Part shown: positions 8,186 through 15,910 of the stretch, one piece after another
How positions within the stretch are numbered: the stretch's first letter is position 1
Layout: each line of letters starts with the position of its first letter
DNA from: an uncultured bacterium
Lineage (GTDB): Bacteria; Bacillota; Clostridia; Oscillospirales; Oscillospiraceae
Reading direction: 5' to 3'
DNA length: 64,000 bases
NCBI GenBank assembly: GCA_947383145.1
Contig: CANDCH010000003.1
Coordinates: 124,001 to 188,000 of the forward strand
Notes under the pieces: generated by a model
What the model was told of the DNA's origin: nothing
Database searches by the model: none
Seen by the model: only the letters and a program-made list of their open reading frames with translations
Position numbers and translations under genes: made by a program

Positions 8186-9046
8186 CTATTTCAAATCCTT
8201 CCGCTTAAACAGCGCCGCCCCCGCCCCGGTGAACAGGGCGGCGGCCGCCGCCGACAGCCCCATCAGGCGCACGGGGTCGGTGAAGCTCAGCATGGTGTAC
8301 TGGAGGGACTGCCCCGTGGGCAGAAGGTCGTAGAGGAACTGGTAGATCTCCCGCTCCAGCCCGGTGAGGTAGTGGGGGTTGGGTTCCGGCACGGCGTTTA
8401 CGATCTCCCCGTTGACGGACATCTCATAGCCGGTGATGAACTCCGGGGCCTCCAGCCGTCCGTTGACGACCACAGCCAAAATCAGCAGGACAAACACCCC
8501 CAGCAGGCAGATCACCACCGAGGTGGACTTTTTGGAGCAGTTCATGGTGACAAAGGTGAAGATGGCGCAGAACGCCGCCAGCATTACCACCGACCCGGCA
8601 ATGCTCCAGAGGAGCAGGGGGGCGGGCTTGGTAAACCACCCCAGCAGGGGCGCGCCCACCGTCAGGCAGGACAGCATGTAGCCCGCCATGCACAGCAGGG
8701 AGGCGGCAAAGCCGGTGATCAGGTTGGCGAAGTAGATGGACAGGCGGGAGTGCCCCACCACAATTTTGTTGCGGATAGCCCCATCGCTGTACTCGGTGCC
8801 CAGGAACAGGGAGATGAACTCCGCCGCCAATATGCCGATGAAGGCGGCGTACTCGAAGAACTGTCCCTCCAGCAGGGCCTTGGCCTGGACCACCTCCGGC
8901 ACGCTCAGGTCGGCGCCTGCGGACACCTGAAACTGGAATTCCCCCAGGGCCGCCAGTGCCCCCAGACCCACGCACACACCCAGGGAACCCCAGATGAGGT
9001 TGGTTTTCCGTAGCCGCATAAAACCGGCGCCCAGCAGCTTAGTCAT
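8186..9046 (-). CDS. ABC-2 type transporter permease
   Basis: A 286-residue permease with six predicted helices and the FLGTEYSDGAIRNKIVVGHSR loop typical of BcrB/LanE-type peptide-antibiotic exporters. It is a paralogue of the next gene. The start at ATG 9044-9046 has GGGAGG 8 nt upstream and overlaps the end of the ATPase gene by 8 nt, implying translational coupling. Likely role: the membrane half of an exporter giving resistance to antimicrobial peptides, or exporting a peptide; the substrate is unknown. Confidence 0.87.
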   Translation of the reverse strand: MTKLLGAGFMRLRKTNLIWGSLGVCVGLGALAALGEFQFQVSAGADLSVPEVVQAKALLEGQFFEYAAFIGILAAEFISLFLGTEYSDGAIRNKIVVGHSRLSIYFANLITGFAASLLCMAGYMLSCLTVGAPLLGWFTKPAPLLLWSIAGSVVMLAAFCAIFTFVTMNCSKKSTSVVICLLGVFVLLILAVVVNGRLEAPEFITGYEMSVNGEIVNAVPEPNPHYLTGLEREIYQFLYDLLPTGQSLQYTMLSFTDPVRLMGLSAAAAALFTGAGAALFKRKDLK

Positions 9047-9953
9047 GGGAGCCACCTCCCACCAGGTTGACGAAATAGCTCTCCAGGCTCTCGTCCCGTT
9101 CCTGGGCGGAGAGCAGCTCGCAGCCCTCTCCGTCCAGCGCCCGGCTGAGCTGGGAGATGTTCACCTGGGCGAACACGTCCGCCCGTCCGCCGTCCAGAAT
9201 TTTGTACTCCATCCCCAGGGCGTCCAGCGCACGGGCCAGGGCGCGGGTGTCGGTGACCTCCACCCGCAGGCACTTCCGGCAGGCGGCCTCCAGCTCCCGG
9301 GCGGACAGCTCCTTGACGATGCGGCCTCCGTCGATGAAGCCGTAGTGGGTGGCCAGCCTGGACAGCTCGTCCAAAATGTGGGAGGAGATGAGCACGGTGA
9401 TCCGCCGCTCCCGGTTCAGCTTTAAAATCAGTTCCCGTATGTCGATGATGCCCTGGGGGTCCAGGCCGTTCACCGGCTCGTCCAGCACCAGAAAATCCGG
9501 GTCTCCCGCCAGAGCCACGGCGATGCCCAGCCGCTGCTTCATGCCCAGGGAGAAGTTGCGGGCCTTTTTGTTCCCCGTGTCCTCCAGGCCCACCAGCTTG
9601 AGAAGCTCCGGGATGCCGGCGTCGGAGGGGACCCCCAGCACCCGGAACTGCTCCCGCAGGTTGTCCCCGGCGGTGAGGTCCAGGTAGATGGACGGGGTCT
9701 CCACCACCGCGCCCATCCGCCGCCGGACCTTGGCGATATCCTTTTGGGCGCTGTCCACGCCGTACAGGGAATAGCTCCCCGACGTGGGGGCCTGCAGCCC
9801 GCAGATGAGCCGGATGAGGGTGGTCTTGCCCGCGCCGTTGCGGCCCACAAAGCCGTAAATCGACCCCTTGGGCACGCGCATGGTGAGGCCGTCCAGCGCC
9901 GCGAAGCCCTTGTAGCGCTTGGACAGGCCCTGGGTGGTGAGCACATATTCCAT
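9039..9953 (-). CDS. ABC transporter ATP-binding protein, BcrA-like
   Basis: A 304-residue ATPase with Walker A GRNGAGKTT, the Q-loop region, the signature FSLGMKQRL (in place of LSGGQ), Walker B FLVLDEPVNGLD and the H-loop SSHIL. The LSGGQ variation and a C-terminal extension of about 85 residues are typical of BcrA/NisF-type exporters of peptide antibiotics. GGAGG lies 7 nt before the ATG. It drives the two permeases encoded directly after it. The tandem repeats 76-122 nt upstream may bind the operon's response regulator. Confidence 0.92.
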   Translation of the reverse strand: MEYVLTTQGLSKRYKGFAALDGLTMRVPKGSIYGFVGRNGAGKTTLIRLICGLQAPTSGSYSLYGVDSAQKDIAKVRRRMGAVVETPSIYLDLTAGDNLREQFRVLGVPSDAGIPELLKLVGLEDTGNKKARNFSLGMKQRLGIAVALAGDPDFLVLDEPVNGLDPQGIIDIRELILKLNRERRITVLISSHILDELSRLATHYGFIDGGRIVKELSARELEAACRKCLRVEVTDTRALARALDALGMEYKILDGGRADVFAQVNISQLSRALDGEGCELLSAQERDESLESYFVNLVGGGSHD

Positions 9954-9980
9954 AAAAATGCCTCCGTTTTCAAGATTGCC

Positions 9981-10011
9981 TGTGCAGGGGCGCGCGATGC
10001 GCGTCCTTACA
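9981..10011. repeat. REP-like palindromic element
   Basis: The stretch TGTGCAGGGGCGCGC, then GAT, then GCGCGTCCTTACA, forms a 10-bp imperfect stem. It resembles the palindrome at 26455-26485, which shares TGCAGGGGCG and a GNCC-rich right arm. Both lie between genes, and they look like members of a dispersed chromosomal repeat family. Confidence 0.45.
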
Positions 10012-10028
10012 GCAATTCGATCCTATCA

Positions 10029-10075
10029 GAAAACGGTCAAGAAAGCGGTCAAGGAAACCGTTCAGAAATGGTTGA
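10029..10075. promoter_or_regulatory. four tandem GAAAnCGGTCAA-type repeats, possible response regulator site
   Basis: Four imperfect direct repeats start at 10029, 10041, 10054 and 10065 (GAAAACGGTCAA, GAAAGCGGTCAAG, GAAACCGTTCA, GAAATGGTTGA), a spacing close to one helical turn. OmpR-family regulators bind exactly such tandem half-sites, and the operon encodes one. On the minus strand the repeats also supply TTGACC -35-like elements for the ABC genes. Confidence 0.5.
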
Positions 10076-10089
10076 GATTTTTCCGCCGC

Positions 10090-10344
10090 TCATTTCAGCC
10101 GGTCGCTGAACGCCTTCAGCTCCCGTTTTCTGTCCGAGGGGAGGCTGTTGAGCTCCACGCCCTGAATCGCGCCCTCCAGGGCGTAGAGATGAACCAGGCA
10201 GACCTGGGGAAACACTGTCTTCAGCCGGAAAAACGCCCGCTCGGCCCCCTCCCGGGCCAGCTGCTCCGGGGTGCTGACGCCAACGGCGGCCAGCTTCCGG
10301 GCCATCTCCTTTCCAATGTTCCTCATGGATGTCAATTCCGCCAT
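10090..10344 (-). CDS. TfoX C-terminal domain protein
   Basis: An 84-residue protein matching the TfoX/Sxy C-terminal helix-hairpin-helix-like domain: LTSMRNIGKEMARKLAAVGVSTPEQL, then GAERAFFRLK and LVHLYALEGAIQGV. The start at ATG 10342-10344 has AGGAGG 7 nt upstream, and a longer in-frame start lacks one. In Gammaproteobacteria TfoX controls competence, but stand-alone C-terminal domains in Firmicutes are of unknown role. It lies 47 nt after the response regulator gene and before the ABC genes, an odd guest in this operon. Confidence 0.82.
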   Translation of the reverse strand: MAELTSMRNIGKEMARKLAAVGVSTPEQLAREGAERAFFRLKTVFPQVCLVHLYALEGAIQGVELNSLPSDRKRELKAFSDRLK

Positions 10345-10391
10345 CGCGTTTCCTCCTGTTCCGCCCGCATTTTGAATCCGATGCCGCTCGC

Positions 10392-11111
10392 TCATTCCGC
10401 CGCTCCTTCTCTCCGGGACGAACCCGCTTCGCTGGGCTGCGTCCCGGTATGGCCCTCGGCCATTTTAAACCCAATGCCCCACACCGATTCAATACAATCT
10501 CCCGCCCCGGCGTCCCGCAGCTTTTTCCGCAGGTTGCTGACGTGGGTTTTCAGGGAGCTCTCGGTGCAGTCCGGCGTGTCCTGGGCGATGCGGTCCAGCA
10601 GGGCGGACTTGGTGACCACCTGGGCGGGGCTGGCCATGAGCAGCTTCAAAATGGCGTATTCCGTCCGGGTGAGCCGCACCGGCTCCCCGTCTATGGAGAC
10701 CGAGCGGGCGTCCGGGTCCAGCCGCAGGTTTTGAAAGGCGAGGGCCGAGCCGGGCCGGAGGGGAGCCTCCCGCAGGCGCGCCTCCACCCGGGCCAGCAGC
10801 TCCCGCAGCGCAAAGGGCTTTGTCACGTAGTCCGCCGCGCCCCCCAGCAGCAGGGCGGTTTTGCTGTCGGTGTCCGCCTTGGCGCTGACCACGATCACGG
10901 GAATGCCCGCCAGCCTTGGCAGCACCTCCTCCCCGGACAGGCCGGGGAGCGTCAGGTCCAGCAGGATGAGGTCGGGCCGCTCCCGGTCCAAAGCCAGCAC
11001 CGCCTCGGTGCCCGAGTAGGCCCGGCTCACCCGGCAGCCCTCCCCCTCCAGCGCCTCCTGAAGGAGATTCCCGATGTGGATGTCGTCGTCGACCACCAGA
11101 ATATGCCGCAT
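10392..11111 (-). CDS. OmpR/PhoB family response regulator
   Basis: A 239-residue regulator. The receiver domain has the acidic pair D8-D9, phosphoacceptor D52 (LILLDLTLPG), S76 and K98 (TKPF); the C-terminal winged helix (residues about 125-225) contains LTRTEYAILKLL and VSNLRKKLRD. I set the start at ATG 11109-11111; upstream in-frame codons encode an unlikely basic extension. It is first of the operon TfoX-ABC-permease-permease-kinase and is presumably phosphorylated by that kinase to induce the transporter. A GCG-rich dyad at 11217-11236 may be an operator. Confidence 0.92.
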   Translation of the reverse strand: MRHILVVDDDIHIGNLLQEALEGEGCRVSRAYSGTEAVLALDRERPDLILLDLTLPGLSGEEVLPRLAGIPVIVVSAKADTDSKTALLLGGAADYVTKPFALRELLARVEARLREAPLRPGSALAFQNLRLDPDARSVSIDGEPVRLTRTEYAILKLLMASPAQVVTKSALLDRIAQDTPDCTESSLKTHVSNLRKKLRDAGAGDCIESVWGIGFKMAEGHTGTQPSEAGSSRREGAAE

Positions 11112-11366
11112 GCTCCCGCCCCGCTTTCGTGTGCTTCTGGCCCGCGCGTCCGGGCCGTTTCCGGCTGTGCCCGCCGTTTTGCGGGGCGCAGAGGGGTAAA
11201 ACGGGCCGTTCGCCCCGCGTTTCCTATAGGAAGCGCTGATTAAATGCGTCTGCGGCATCTTGCGGAAATTTTGCGCCATAATTATGTGGCGATTTCTTGA
11301 AATAAACACAATTATTCCTGCAAAACCGCGCCGCATTCTGACACAAAATTTCTTCGCAATCTGCTT
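11112..11366. promoter_or_regulatory. intergenic region upstream of the response regulator
   Basis: No gene is visible. There is an 8-bp dyad GCGTTTCC-TATA-GGAAGCGC at 11217-11236 and an AT-rich stretch at 11255-11330 that must hold the minus-strand promoter. The best visible match, TTTATT with TAATTA at 16 nt, is weak. Confidence 0.35.
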
Positions 11367-11395
11367 TTGACGATTTAATCGGTCTTTCCTATATT
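11367..11395 (+). promoter_or_regulatory. sigma-A promoter of the thioesterase gene
   Basis: TTGACG and TATATT are separated by 17 nt, about 110 nt before the thioesterase start. Strong consensus fit. Confidence 0.7.
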
Positions 11396-11507
11396 ATACG
11401 CAGAGAAAGAGAGGGGCGCAAGGCGGAAGATTTGAAGATATTCTTAAATTGCCAAATTGCTGGAAATGGTGTATGATAGGGCCATCAGACAAAACGGAGG
11501 AATGATA

Positions 11508-11900
11508 ATGTCCATTGAGATCGGAAGCAAGGGCCGCGCCGAAACTGCGGTTACCCCGGACAACACCGCCCGGGCGGCGGGCTCCGGGCTGGTGCCGGTG
11601 TTTGCCACCCCGTGGATGGTGGCCCTGATGGAGAGCGCCGCCGTCCAGGCGGTACAGGGGGCTCTGTCCCCGGAGGAGGGCACGGTGGGAACGCGGCTGG
11701 ACGTGACCCATGACGCCGCCACCCCCATCGGGATGCGGGTATGGGCGGAGGCGGAGCTCACCGCCGCGGAGGGCCGGAAGCTCACCTTCGCCGTGGCCGC
11801 CTATGACGAGACGGGGAAGATCGGAGGGGGGACCCATGAGCGGTTTGTCATCCGAACGGACAAGTTTCTGGCCCGAACTCAGGCGAAATGGAAGCTGTGA
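11508..11900 (+). CDS. FlK-type hotdog thioesterase
   Basis: A 130-residue hotdog-fold protein resembling fluoroacetyl-CoA thioesterase FlK and its common bacterial relatives: VFATPWMVALMESAA, GTVGTRLDVTHDAATPIGM, then GKIGGGTHERFVI. The catalytic Thr-Glu-His set of FlK (T in FATP, E in MES, H in THD) is present. Most relatives hydrolyse unknown short acyl-CoAs, so fluoroacetate specificity should not be assumed. The start at ATG 11508 has GGAGG 7 nt upstream; an ATG 6 nt earlier is too close to it. Single-gene unit between a promoter and a terminator. Confidence 0.85.
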   Translation: MSIEIGSKGRAETAVTPDNTARAAGSGLVPVFATPWMVALMESAAVQAVQGALSPEEGTVGTRLDVTHDAATPIGMRVWAEAELTAAEGRKLTFAVAAYDETGKIGGGTHERFVIRTDKFLARTQAKWKL

Positions 11901-11905
11901 GGAGG

Positions 11906-11936
11906 AATCCCCGGGGGGCGCCCCGGGGATTTTTTT
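11906..11936 (+). terminator. intrinsic terminator after the thioesterase gene
   Basis: AATCCCCGGGG pairs with CCCCGGGGATT around a GC loop and is followed by seven Ts, right after the stop codon. Confidence 0.88.
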
Positions 11937-11947
11937 GCCGCGCGGCC

Positions 11948-11998
11948 TTGACAAAAAGACGCCGCCGTGATAACATAACCCTACCCCCCAGGGGGGTA
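11948..11998 (+). promoter_or_regulatory. csoR-copA promoter with CsoR operator
   Basis: TTGACA and TAACAT are separated by 17 nt. Six nucleotides further is the perfect palindrome TACCCCCCAGGGGGGTA (11982-11998), the G-tract/C-tract operator shape bound by copper sensor CsoR. CsoR without copper would block transcription here; Cu(I) would release it. Confidence 0.88.
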
Positions 11999-12022
11999 TT
12001 AAGAGGCGGGGAGGGATGGCCT

Positions 12023-12283
12023 GTGACGGCGGATCGAAAAACGGTGCTCCGGCTGCTGAAAACGGCCCGTGGCCAGATCGACGGCATCATCAAAATGGTG
12101 GAGGAGGACCGGTACTGTATGGACGTTTCTCAGCAGGTCGCCGCCGCCGGCGCCATGCTGCGGCGGGTGAACAGGGAAATCTTGACCGCCCACCTGAAGC
12201 ACTGCGTGGAGCATGCCCAGAGCGACCGGGAGCGGGCGGATAAGATCGACGAATTGGTGAATGCCCTGGGGAAGATACTATAG
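12023..12283 (+). CDS. csoR: copper-sensing transcriptional repressor CsoR
   Basis: An 86-residue all-helical DUF156 protein. The Cu(I) ligand set is present with CsoR spacing: C32, H57 and C61 (YCMDV and HLKHC). This separates it from FrmR-type formaldehyde sensors. I chose the GTG at 12023, 7 nt after GGAGGG; no ATG is in frame nearby. It lies 24 nt after its operator and 27 nt before copA, so it represses the copper efflux operon including itself. Confidence 0.9.
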   Translation: MTADRKTVLRLLKTARGQIDGIIKMVEEDRYCMDVSQQVAAAGAMLRRVNREILTAHLKHCVEHAQSDRERADKIDELVNALGKIL

Positions 12284-12310
12284 CTGTGTGTTCAGCGAGG
12301 TGAATCGGAT

Positions 12311-14854
12311 ATGAAGCAGAAATTCAATGTCACCGGCATGACCTGCTCCGCCTGCTCCGCCCACGTGGACAAGGCGGTGCGCAGGCTGGACGGGGTGTGC
12401 GGGGTAAACGTCAACCTGCTGGGCGGGTCCATGACGGTGGACTGGGACGGGGCCCTCACCCCGGAGCAGATTGTGTCCGCCGTGGAAAAGGCGGGGTACG
12501 GCGCGTCCCTGGCCGCGGCCTCCGGCCAGGGCGCTGCCCGGGCCAAGCCCGCGGCCAGCGCCCTGGAGGACGATTTGAAGAACATGAAGGTCCGGCTAAT
12601 TGCCTCCTTCGTCTTCTTCATCCCCCTGTTCTACCTGTCCATGGGCCACATGATGGGGCTGCCCATCCCCGGCTTCTTCCATGGCCCGGAGAATGCCATG
12701 ACCTACGCCCTGACGCTGTTCCTGCTGACGGCGCCCATCATGGTTATCAACCAGAAGTATTACCGGGTGGGGTTTAAAACTCTGTGGCGTCTCTCCCCCA
12801 ATATGGACTCTCTCATCGCGGTGGGCTCCGCCGCCGCGGTGGCCTACGGCGTGGCGGCGCTGTACTGCATCGGCTGGGGCCTGGGACATGGGGACACGGC
12901 GCTGGTGGAGCACTACTCCATGGACCTGTATTTCGAATCCGCCGGTACGATCCTCACCCTCATCACCCTGGGAAAATATATGGAGACCCGTTCCAAGGGC
13001 AAGACCGGCCAGGCCATCGCCCGGCTGATGGACCTGACGCCCAAGACCGCCTGCGTCCTCCGGGACGGGGTGGAGGCCGAGCTCCCGGTGGAGCTGGTGC
13101 AGGTGGGGGATCTGGTGCTGGTACGGCCGGGGGCCTCGGCGCCGGTGGACGGCGTGGTGGTGGCGGGGGCGTCCTCTGTGGATGAGTCCGCCCTCACCGG
13201 CGAGTCCATCCCCGTGGACAAGGGCCCCGGCGACACGGTGATCTCCGCCTCCATCAACAAGTCCGGCGTGCTCACCCTCCGGGCCGCCCGGGTGGGGGAA
13301 GACACCACCCTGGCCCAGATGATCCGGCTGGTGGACGAGGCGGCCTCGTCGAAAGCCCCCATCGCCAAGCTGGCGGACAAGGTGGCCGGGGTGTTCGTCC
13401 CCGTGGTCATGGCCATCGCCCTGGTCACCGCCGTGGTGTGGATGATCGCCACCGGCTCGGTGGAGCGGGCGCTCACCTCCGGCGTGGCGGTGCTGGTGAT
13501 CTCCTGCCCCTGCGCCCTGGGGCTGGCCACCCCGGTGGCCATCATGGTGGGCACCGGGAAGGGCGCGGAGCACGGCATTCTGGTGAAGTCCGCCGAGGGG
13601 CTGGAGCGCCTGCGCTCCGTCACTGCGGTGGTGCTGGACAAGACGGGCACCGTCACCCAGGGAAAGCCCAAGGTGACGGACGTGTATCCCCTGGGAAGGA
13701 CCACCGCGGAGGAGCTTTTGTGTGTGGCGGCGTCCCTGGAGAAGCCCTCGGAGCACCCCCTGGGCGGGGCCGTTGTGGAGGAGGCGGCCGGTCGGTCCAT
13801 TCCCCTGGTCCCGGTGGAACGGTTTGAGGCCGTCCACGGCAAGGGGGTGCGGGGGACCATCCAGGGCGCGGATTTCCTGGCGGGCAACGCCGCCATGCTG
13901 GCGGACGCCGGGGTGGAGCTGGGGCAGGACGCCATGATCGCGGAAGAGCTGGCGGAGCAGGGCAAGACCCCTCTGTTTTTTGTGGAGGACGGCAGGCCCA
14001 TCGGCATCATCGCCGTGGCGGACACGGTGAAGGAGACCAGCCGGGCGGCCGTCGAGGGGTTCCAAAGGCTGGGCCTGAGGGTGGTCATGCTCACCGGGGA
14101 CAACAAACGCACCGCCGAAGCCATTGGCCGGGAGCTGGGCCTGACCCAGGTGATCTCCGAGGTGCTGCCCGCCGATAAGGAGCGGCAGATTGCCGCCCTC
14201 CAAGCCCAGGGGGAGCGGGTGGCCATGGTGGGAGACGGCATCAACGACGCCCCCGCCCTGGCCCGGGCGGACGTGGGCCTCGCCATCGGCGCGGGGGCGG
14301 ATGTGGCCATCGAGAGCGCGGACATCGTGCTGATGAAGTCCGACCTGGCGGACGCGGTGACGGCGGTGGAGCTGTCCCGGGCCACCATCCGCAACGTGAA
14401 GCAGAATCTGTTCTGGGCGTTTTTCTATAACGCGGTGTGTATTCCGGTGGCGGCGGGGGTGCTTGCCATCTGGGGCGGGCCCCAGCTCAACCCCATGATC
14501 GCCGGGGCGGCCATGAGCTTCAGCTCGGTCTGCGTGGTGTCCAACGCCCTGCGCCTGCGGTTCTTCAAGCCCAGCATCCGGCGGGAGGTCCCGCAGAGTG
14601 ACGTGAAATCCGGCGGAGAACCCGCCGCTGACATGAAAGGAGAACAAAAAGTCATGGAAAAGAAGGTTGTCATCGAGGGTATGATGTGCCAGAAATGCCG
14701 CGCCCACGTGGACAAGGCCCTGAACGCCCTCCCCGGCGTGTCCGCCGCCGTGGACCTGGACAGCAAGACCGCCACCGTCACCGGCGACGTGACCGACGAC
14801 GCCATCCGGGCCGCCGTGGAGGAGGCCGGATACGAAGTGGTCAGCATCAGCTGA
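12311..14854 (+). CDS. copA: copper-exporting P1B-type ATPase with C-terminal CopZ-like domain
   Basis: An 847-residue copper pump. The N-terminal HMA domain binds copper through C12 and C15 (GMTCSAC). Then come eight membrane helices with the transport motif CPC (399-401), the TGES actuator loop, the phosphorylated D443 (DKTGT), SEHPLG and GDGINDAPAL. The usual end is followed by a charged linker of about 30 residues and a second HMA domain (residues 782-847, C793 and C796). CopA normally carries HMA domains only at the N-terminus, so this is a CopA-CopZ fusion. GAGGTG lies 8 nt before the ATG. Regulated by CsoR. Confidence 0.95.
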   Translation: MKQKFNVTGMTCSACSAHVDKAVRRLDGVCGVNVNLLGGSMTVDWDGALTPEQIVSAVEKAGYGASLAAASGQGAARAKPAASALEDDLKNMKVRLIASFVFFIPLFYLSMGHMMGLPIPGFFHGPENAMTYALTLFLLTAPIMVINQKYYRVGFKTLWRLSPNMDSLIAVGSAAAVAYGVAALYCIGWGLGHGDTALVEHYSMDLYFESAGTILTLITLGKYMETRSKGKTGQAIARLMDLTPKTACVLRDGVEAELPVELVQVGDLVLVRPGASAPVDGVVVAGASSVDESALTGESIPVDKGPGDTVISASINKSGVLTLRAARVGEDTTLAQMIRLVDEAASSKAPIAKLADKVAGVFVPVVMAIALVTAVVWMIATGSVERALTSGVAVLVISCPCALGLATPVAIMVGTGKGAEHGILVKSAEGLERLRSVTAVVLDKTGTVTQGKPKVTDVYPLGRTTAEELLCVAASLEKPSEHPLGGAVVEEAAGRSIPLVPVERFEAVHGKGVRGTIQGADFLAGNAAMLADAGVELGQDAMIAEELAEQGKTPLFFVEDGRPIGIIAVADTVKETSRAAVEGFQRLGLRVVMLTGDNKRTAEAIGRELGLTQVISEVLPADKERQIAALQAQGERVAMVGDGINDAPALARADVGLAIGAGADVAIESADIVLMKSDLADAVTAVELSRATIRNVKQNLFWAFFYNAVCIPVAAGVLAIWGGPQLNPMIAGAAMSFSSVCVVSNALRLRFFKPSIRREVPQSDVKSGGEPAADMKGEQKVMEKKVVIEGMMCQKCRAHVDKALNALPGVSAAVDLDSKTATVTGDVTDDAIRAAVEEAGYEVVSIS
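14654..14854 (+). CDS. copZ: possible free CopZ copper chaperone from an internal start in copA
   Basis: In frame inside copA, ATG 14654 is preceded by AAAGGAG 11 nt upstream. From it a 66-residue protein would be made that is a complete HMA copper chaperone (GMMCQKC near its start). The cell could thus make both the fused pump and the free carrier. The ribosome site probably belonged to a separate copZ gene before fusion; an out-of-frame TGA at 14629-14631 sits where the old copA stop may have been. Expression from this start is inference. Confidence 0.5.
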   Translation: MEKKVVIEGMMCQKCRAHVDKALNALPGVSAAVDLDSKTATVTGDVTDDAIRAAVEEAGYEVVSIS

Positions 14855-14860
14855 GTCGCT

Positions 14861-14880
14861 CTTTTTCTTGTGAGAAAAAG
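14861..14880 (+). terminator. A/T-type terminator hairpin after copA
   Basis: CTTTTTCT, loop TGTG, AGAAAAAG forms an 8-bp stem seven bases after the copA stop. A near-identical hairpin ends prfA (22742-22767). Confidence 0.45.
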
Positions 14881-14950
14881 GAACCGAAAAAGAACCTTCA
14901 GCCCGCTTCCATTGGGGCAGACATCCCAAGCCTGCGCCCTGCGGCGGGGC

Positions 14951-14991
14951 AAAAGCATCGGCGCGGTCAAATGACCGCGCCGAAAGCTTTT
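14951..14991. terminator. bidirectional terminator between copA and the convergent operon
   Basis: TCGGCGCGGTC and GACCGCGCCGA form an 11-bp stem around AAAT, flanked by AAAAGC on the left and GCTTTT on the right, so it has T-tracts in both directions. It overlaps the stop codon of the convergent membrane protein gene. Confidence 0.85.
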
Positions 14992-15445
14992 ATAGACAAA
15001 AATTGGCGATACCGTATATTAAGTGACAGAGTGTGAAGTTGCCCGCTGAAATGACGGCGGCGGCATTTTTCCGCGCCAGCGCCAAAAGCAGGAACGCCCC
15101 GCAGGGGGCGAGGCACAGGACAAGAATCACGCCGGCGCTGATGCTTCCGGCGTAATAGGCGGCCCATCCAATCAAATACAATATGACGCAGGCAACGATA
15201 CCAATCAGAAAGACTTGCTTGACAGGCTTATCCCGCGCGGTATTAACTACTCCGCACAGCGCCGCAGCCATGATAATTTGGAAAACCTGAGCAATCGCGT
15301 CAAGCAGCGGCGTGACCGACTCCGCCCGAAGGATGTCATTGGGGGCGGGAACCGCGAACCACACGAAATTGGGGAGCATGACCGCCAGAAACAGCCCCAA
15401 CCCCCACGGGTCAAACCCGAACTTATAATTTTTGATGTCCCACAT
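14990..15445 (-). CDS. four-helix membrane protein, unknown function
   Basis: A 151-residue protein starting MWDIKNYKFGFDPWGLG, followed by four hydrophobic helices (about residues 13-35, 48-68, 75-98 and 103-125) and a last weakly hydrophobic segment. No family could be named with confidence. GGGAGGG lies 7 nt before the ATG, 3 nt after the GNAT gene, so it is the last gene of the pseudouridine synthase-GNAT operon. Confidence 0.75.
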   Translation of the reverse strand: MWDIKNYKFGFDPWGLGLFLAVMLPNFVWFAVPAPNDILRAESVTPLLDAIAQVFQIIMAAALCGVVNTARDKPVKQVFLIGIVACVILYLIGWAAYYAGSISAGVILVLCLAPCGAFLLLALARKNAAAVISAGNFTLCHLIYGIANFCL

Positions 15446-15448
15446 CGC

Positions 15449-15910
15449 TTATCCCTCCCACCTTCGGACATACATCCGGGAGGGCTCTGTGTCCCCGTCT
15501 CCCTGGGCCATGCAGAAAAATTCCCAGCCGTACCGCTCATAAAAGCCGGTGTGGCCGGTGAGCAGGTAGAGGGTGTCCACCCCAAGCCCCGCCATATCCC
15601 CGCAGACGCAGCTCAGCAGAGCCCCGGCGACGCCCCGGCGGCGGCACGCCTCCTCCACATAGACGGCGCACACGTTGGGGGTCAGGTCTTTGCGCGCATG
15701 GAAATCGTTCTCGATGACCCCCAGCCCGCCCACAATTTTCCCATGGTCCACCGCCAGATACCACTGGGGAACGGCGCCCGCTCCCCTGAGACACTGCTCC
15801 ATGCTCTCCCGGTAGGCGTCCAGCGGCACGCCCCATTTGGCGTGGAACCACGCCGGGGCCCGGTCCAGCAGCTCAGGGTGCTCCCGCAGGCGCAAGATTT
15901 CAAAGCTCAA
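15449..15910 (-). CDS. GNAT family N-acetyltransferase
   Basis: A 153-residue GNAT enzyme. The acetyl-CoA loop region is VCAVYVEEACRRRGVAGALL (the family's R/Q-x-x-G-x-G/A motif in variant form), followed by YLLTGHTGFYERYGWEF, the typical motif B ending. I set the start at TTG 15908-15910, 8 nt after AAGGGGG; this codon overlaps the upstream stop as TTGA, which implies coupled translation. A longer in-frame ATG lies inside the upstream gene. Substrate unknown. Confidence 0.82.
   Translation of the reverse strand: MSFEILRLREHPELLDRAPAWFHAKWGVPLDAYRESMEQCLRGAGAVPQWYLAVDHGKIVGGLGVIENDFHARKDLTPNVCAVYVEEACRRRGVAGALLSCVCGDMAGLGVDTLYLLTGHTGFYERYGWEFFCMAQGDGDTEPSRMYVRRWEG

Noticed and set aside
11888..12022. 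Longer csoR start at ATG 11888
   Set aside because: It would overlap the thioesterase gene, its terminator and the csoR promoter; the GTG at 12023 has a proper ribosome site.
12596..14929. 777-codon minus-strand frame opposite copA
   Set aside because: Mirror of copA codon bias, rich in His/Gly repeats, no ribosome site or family.
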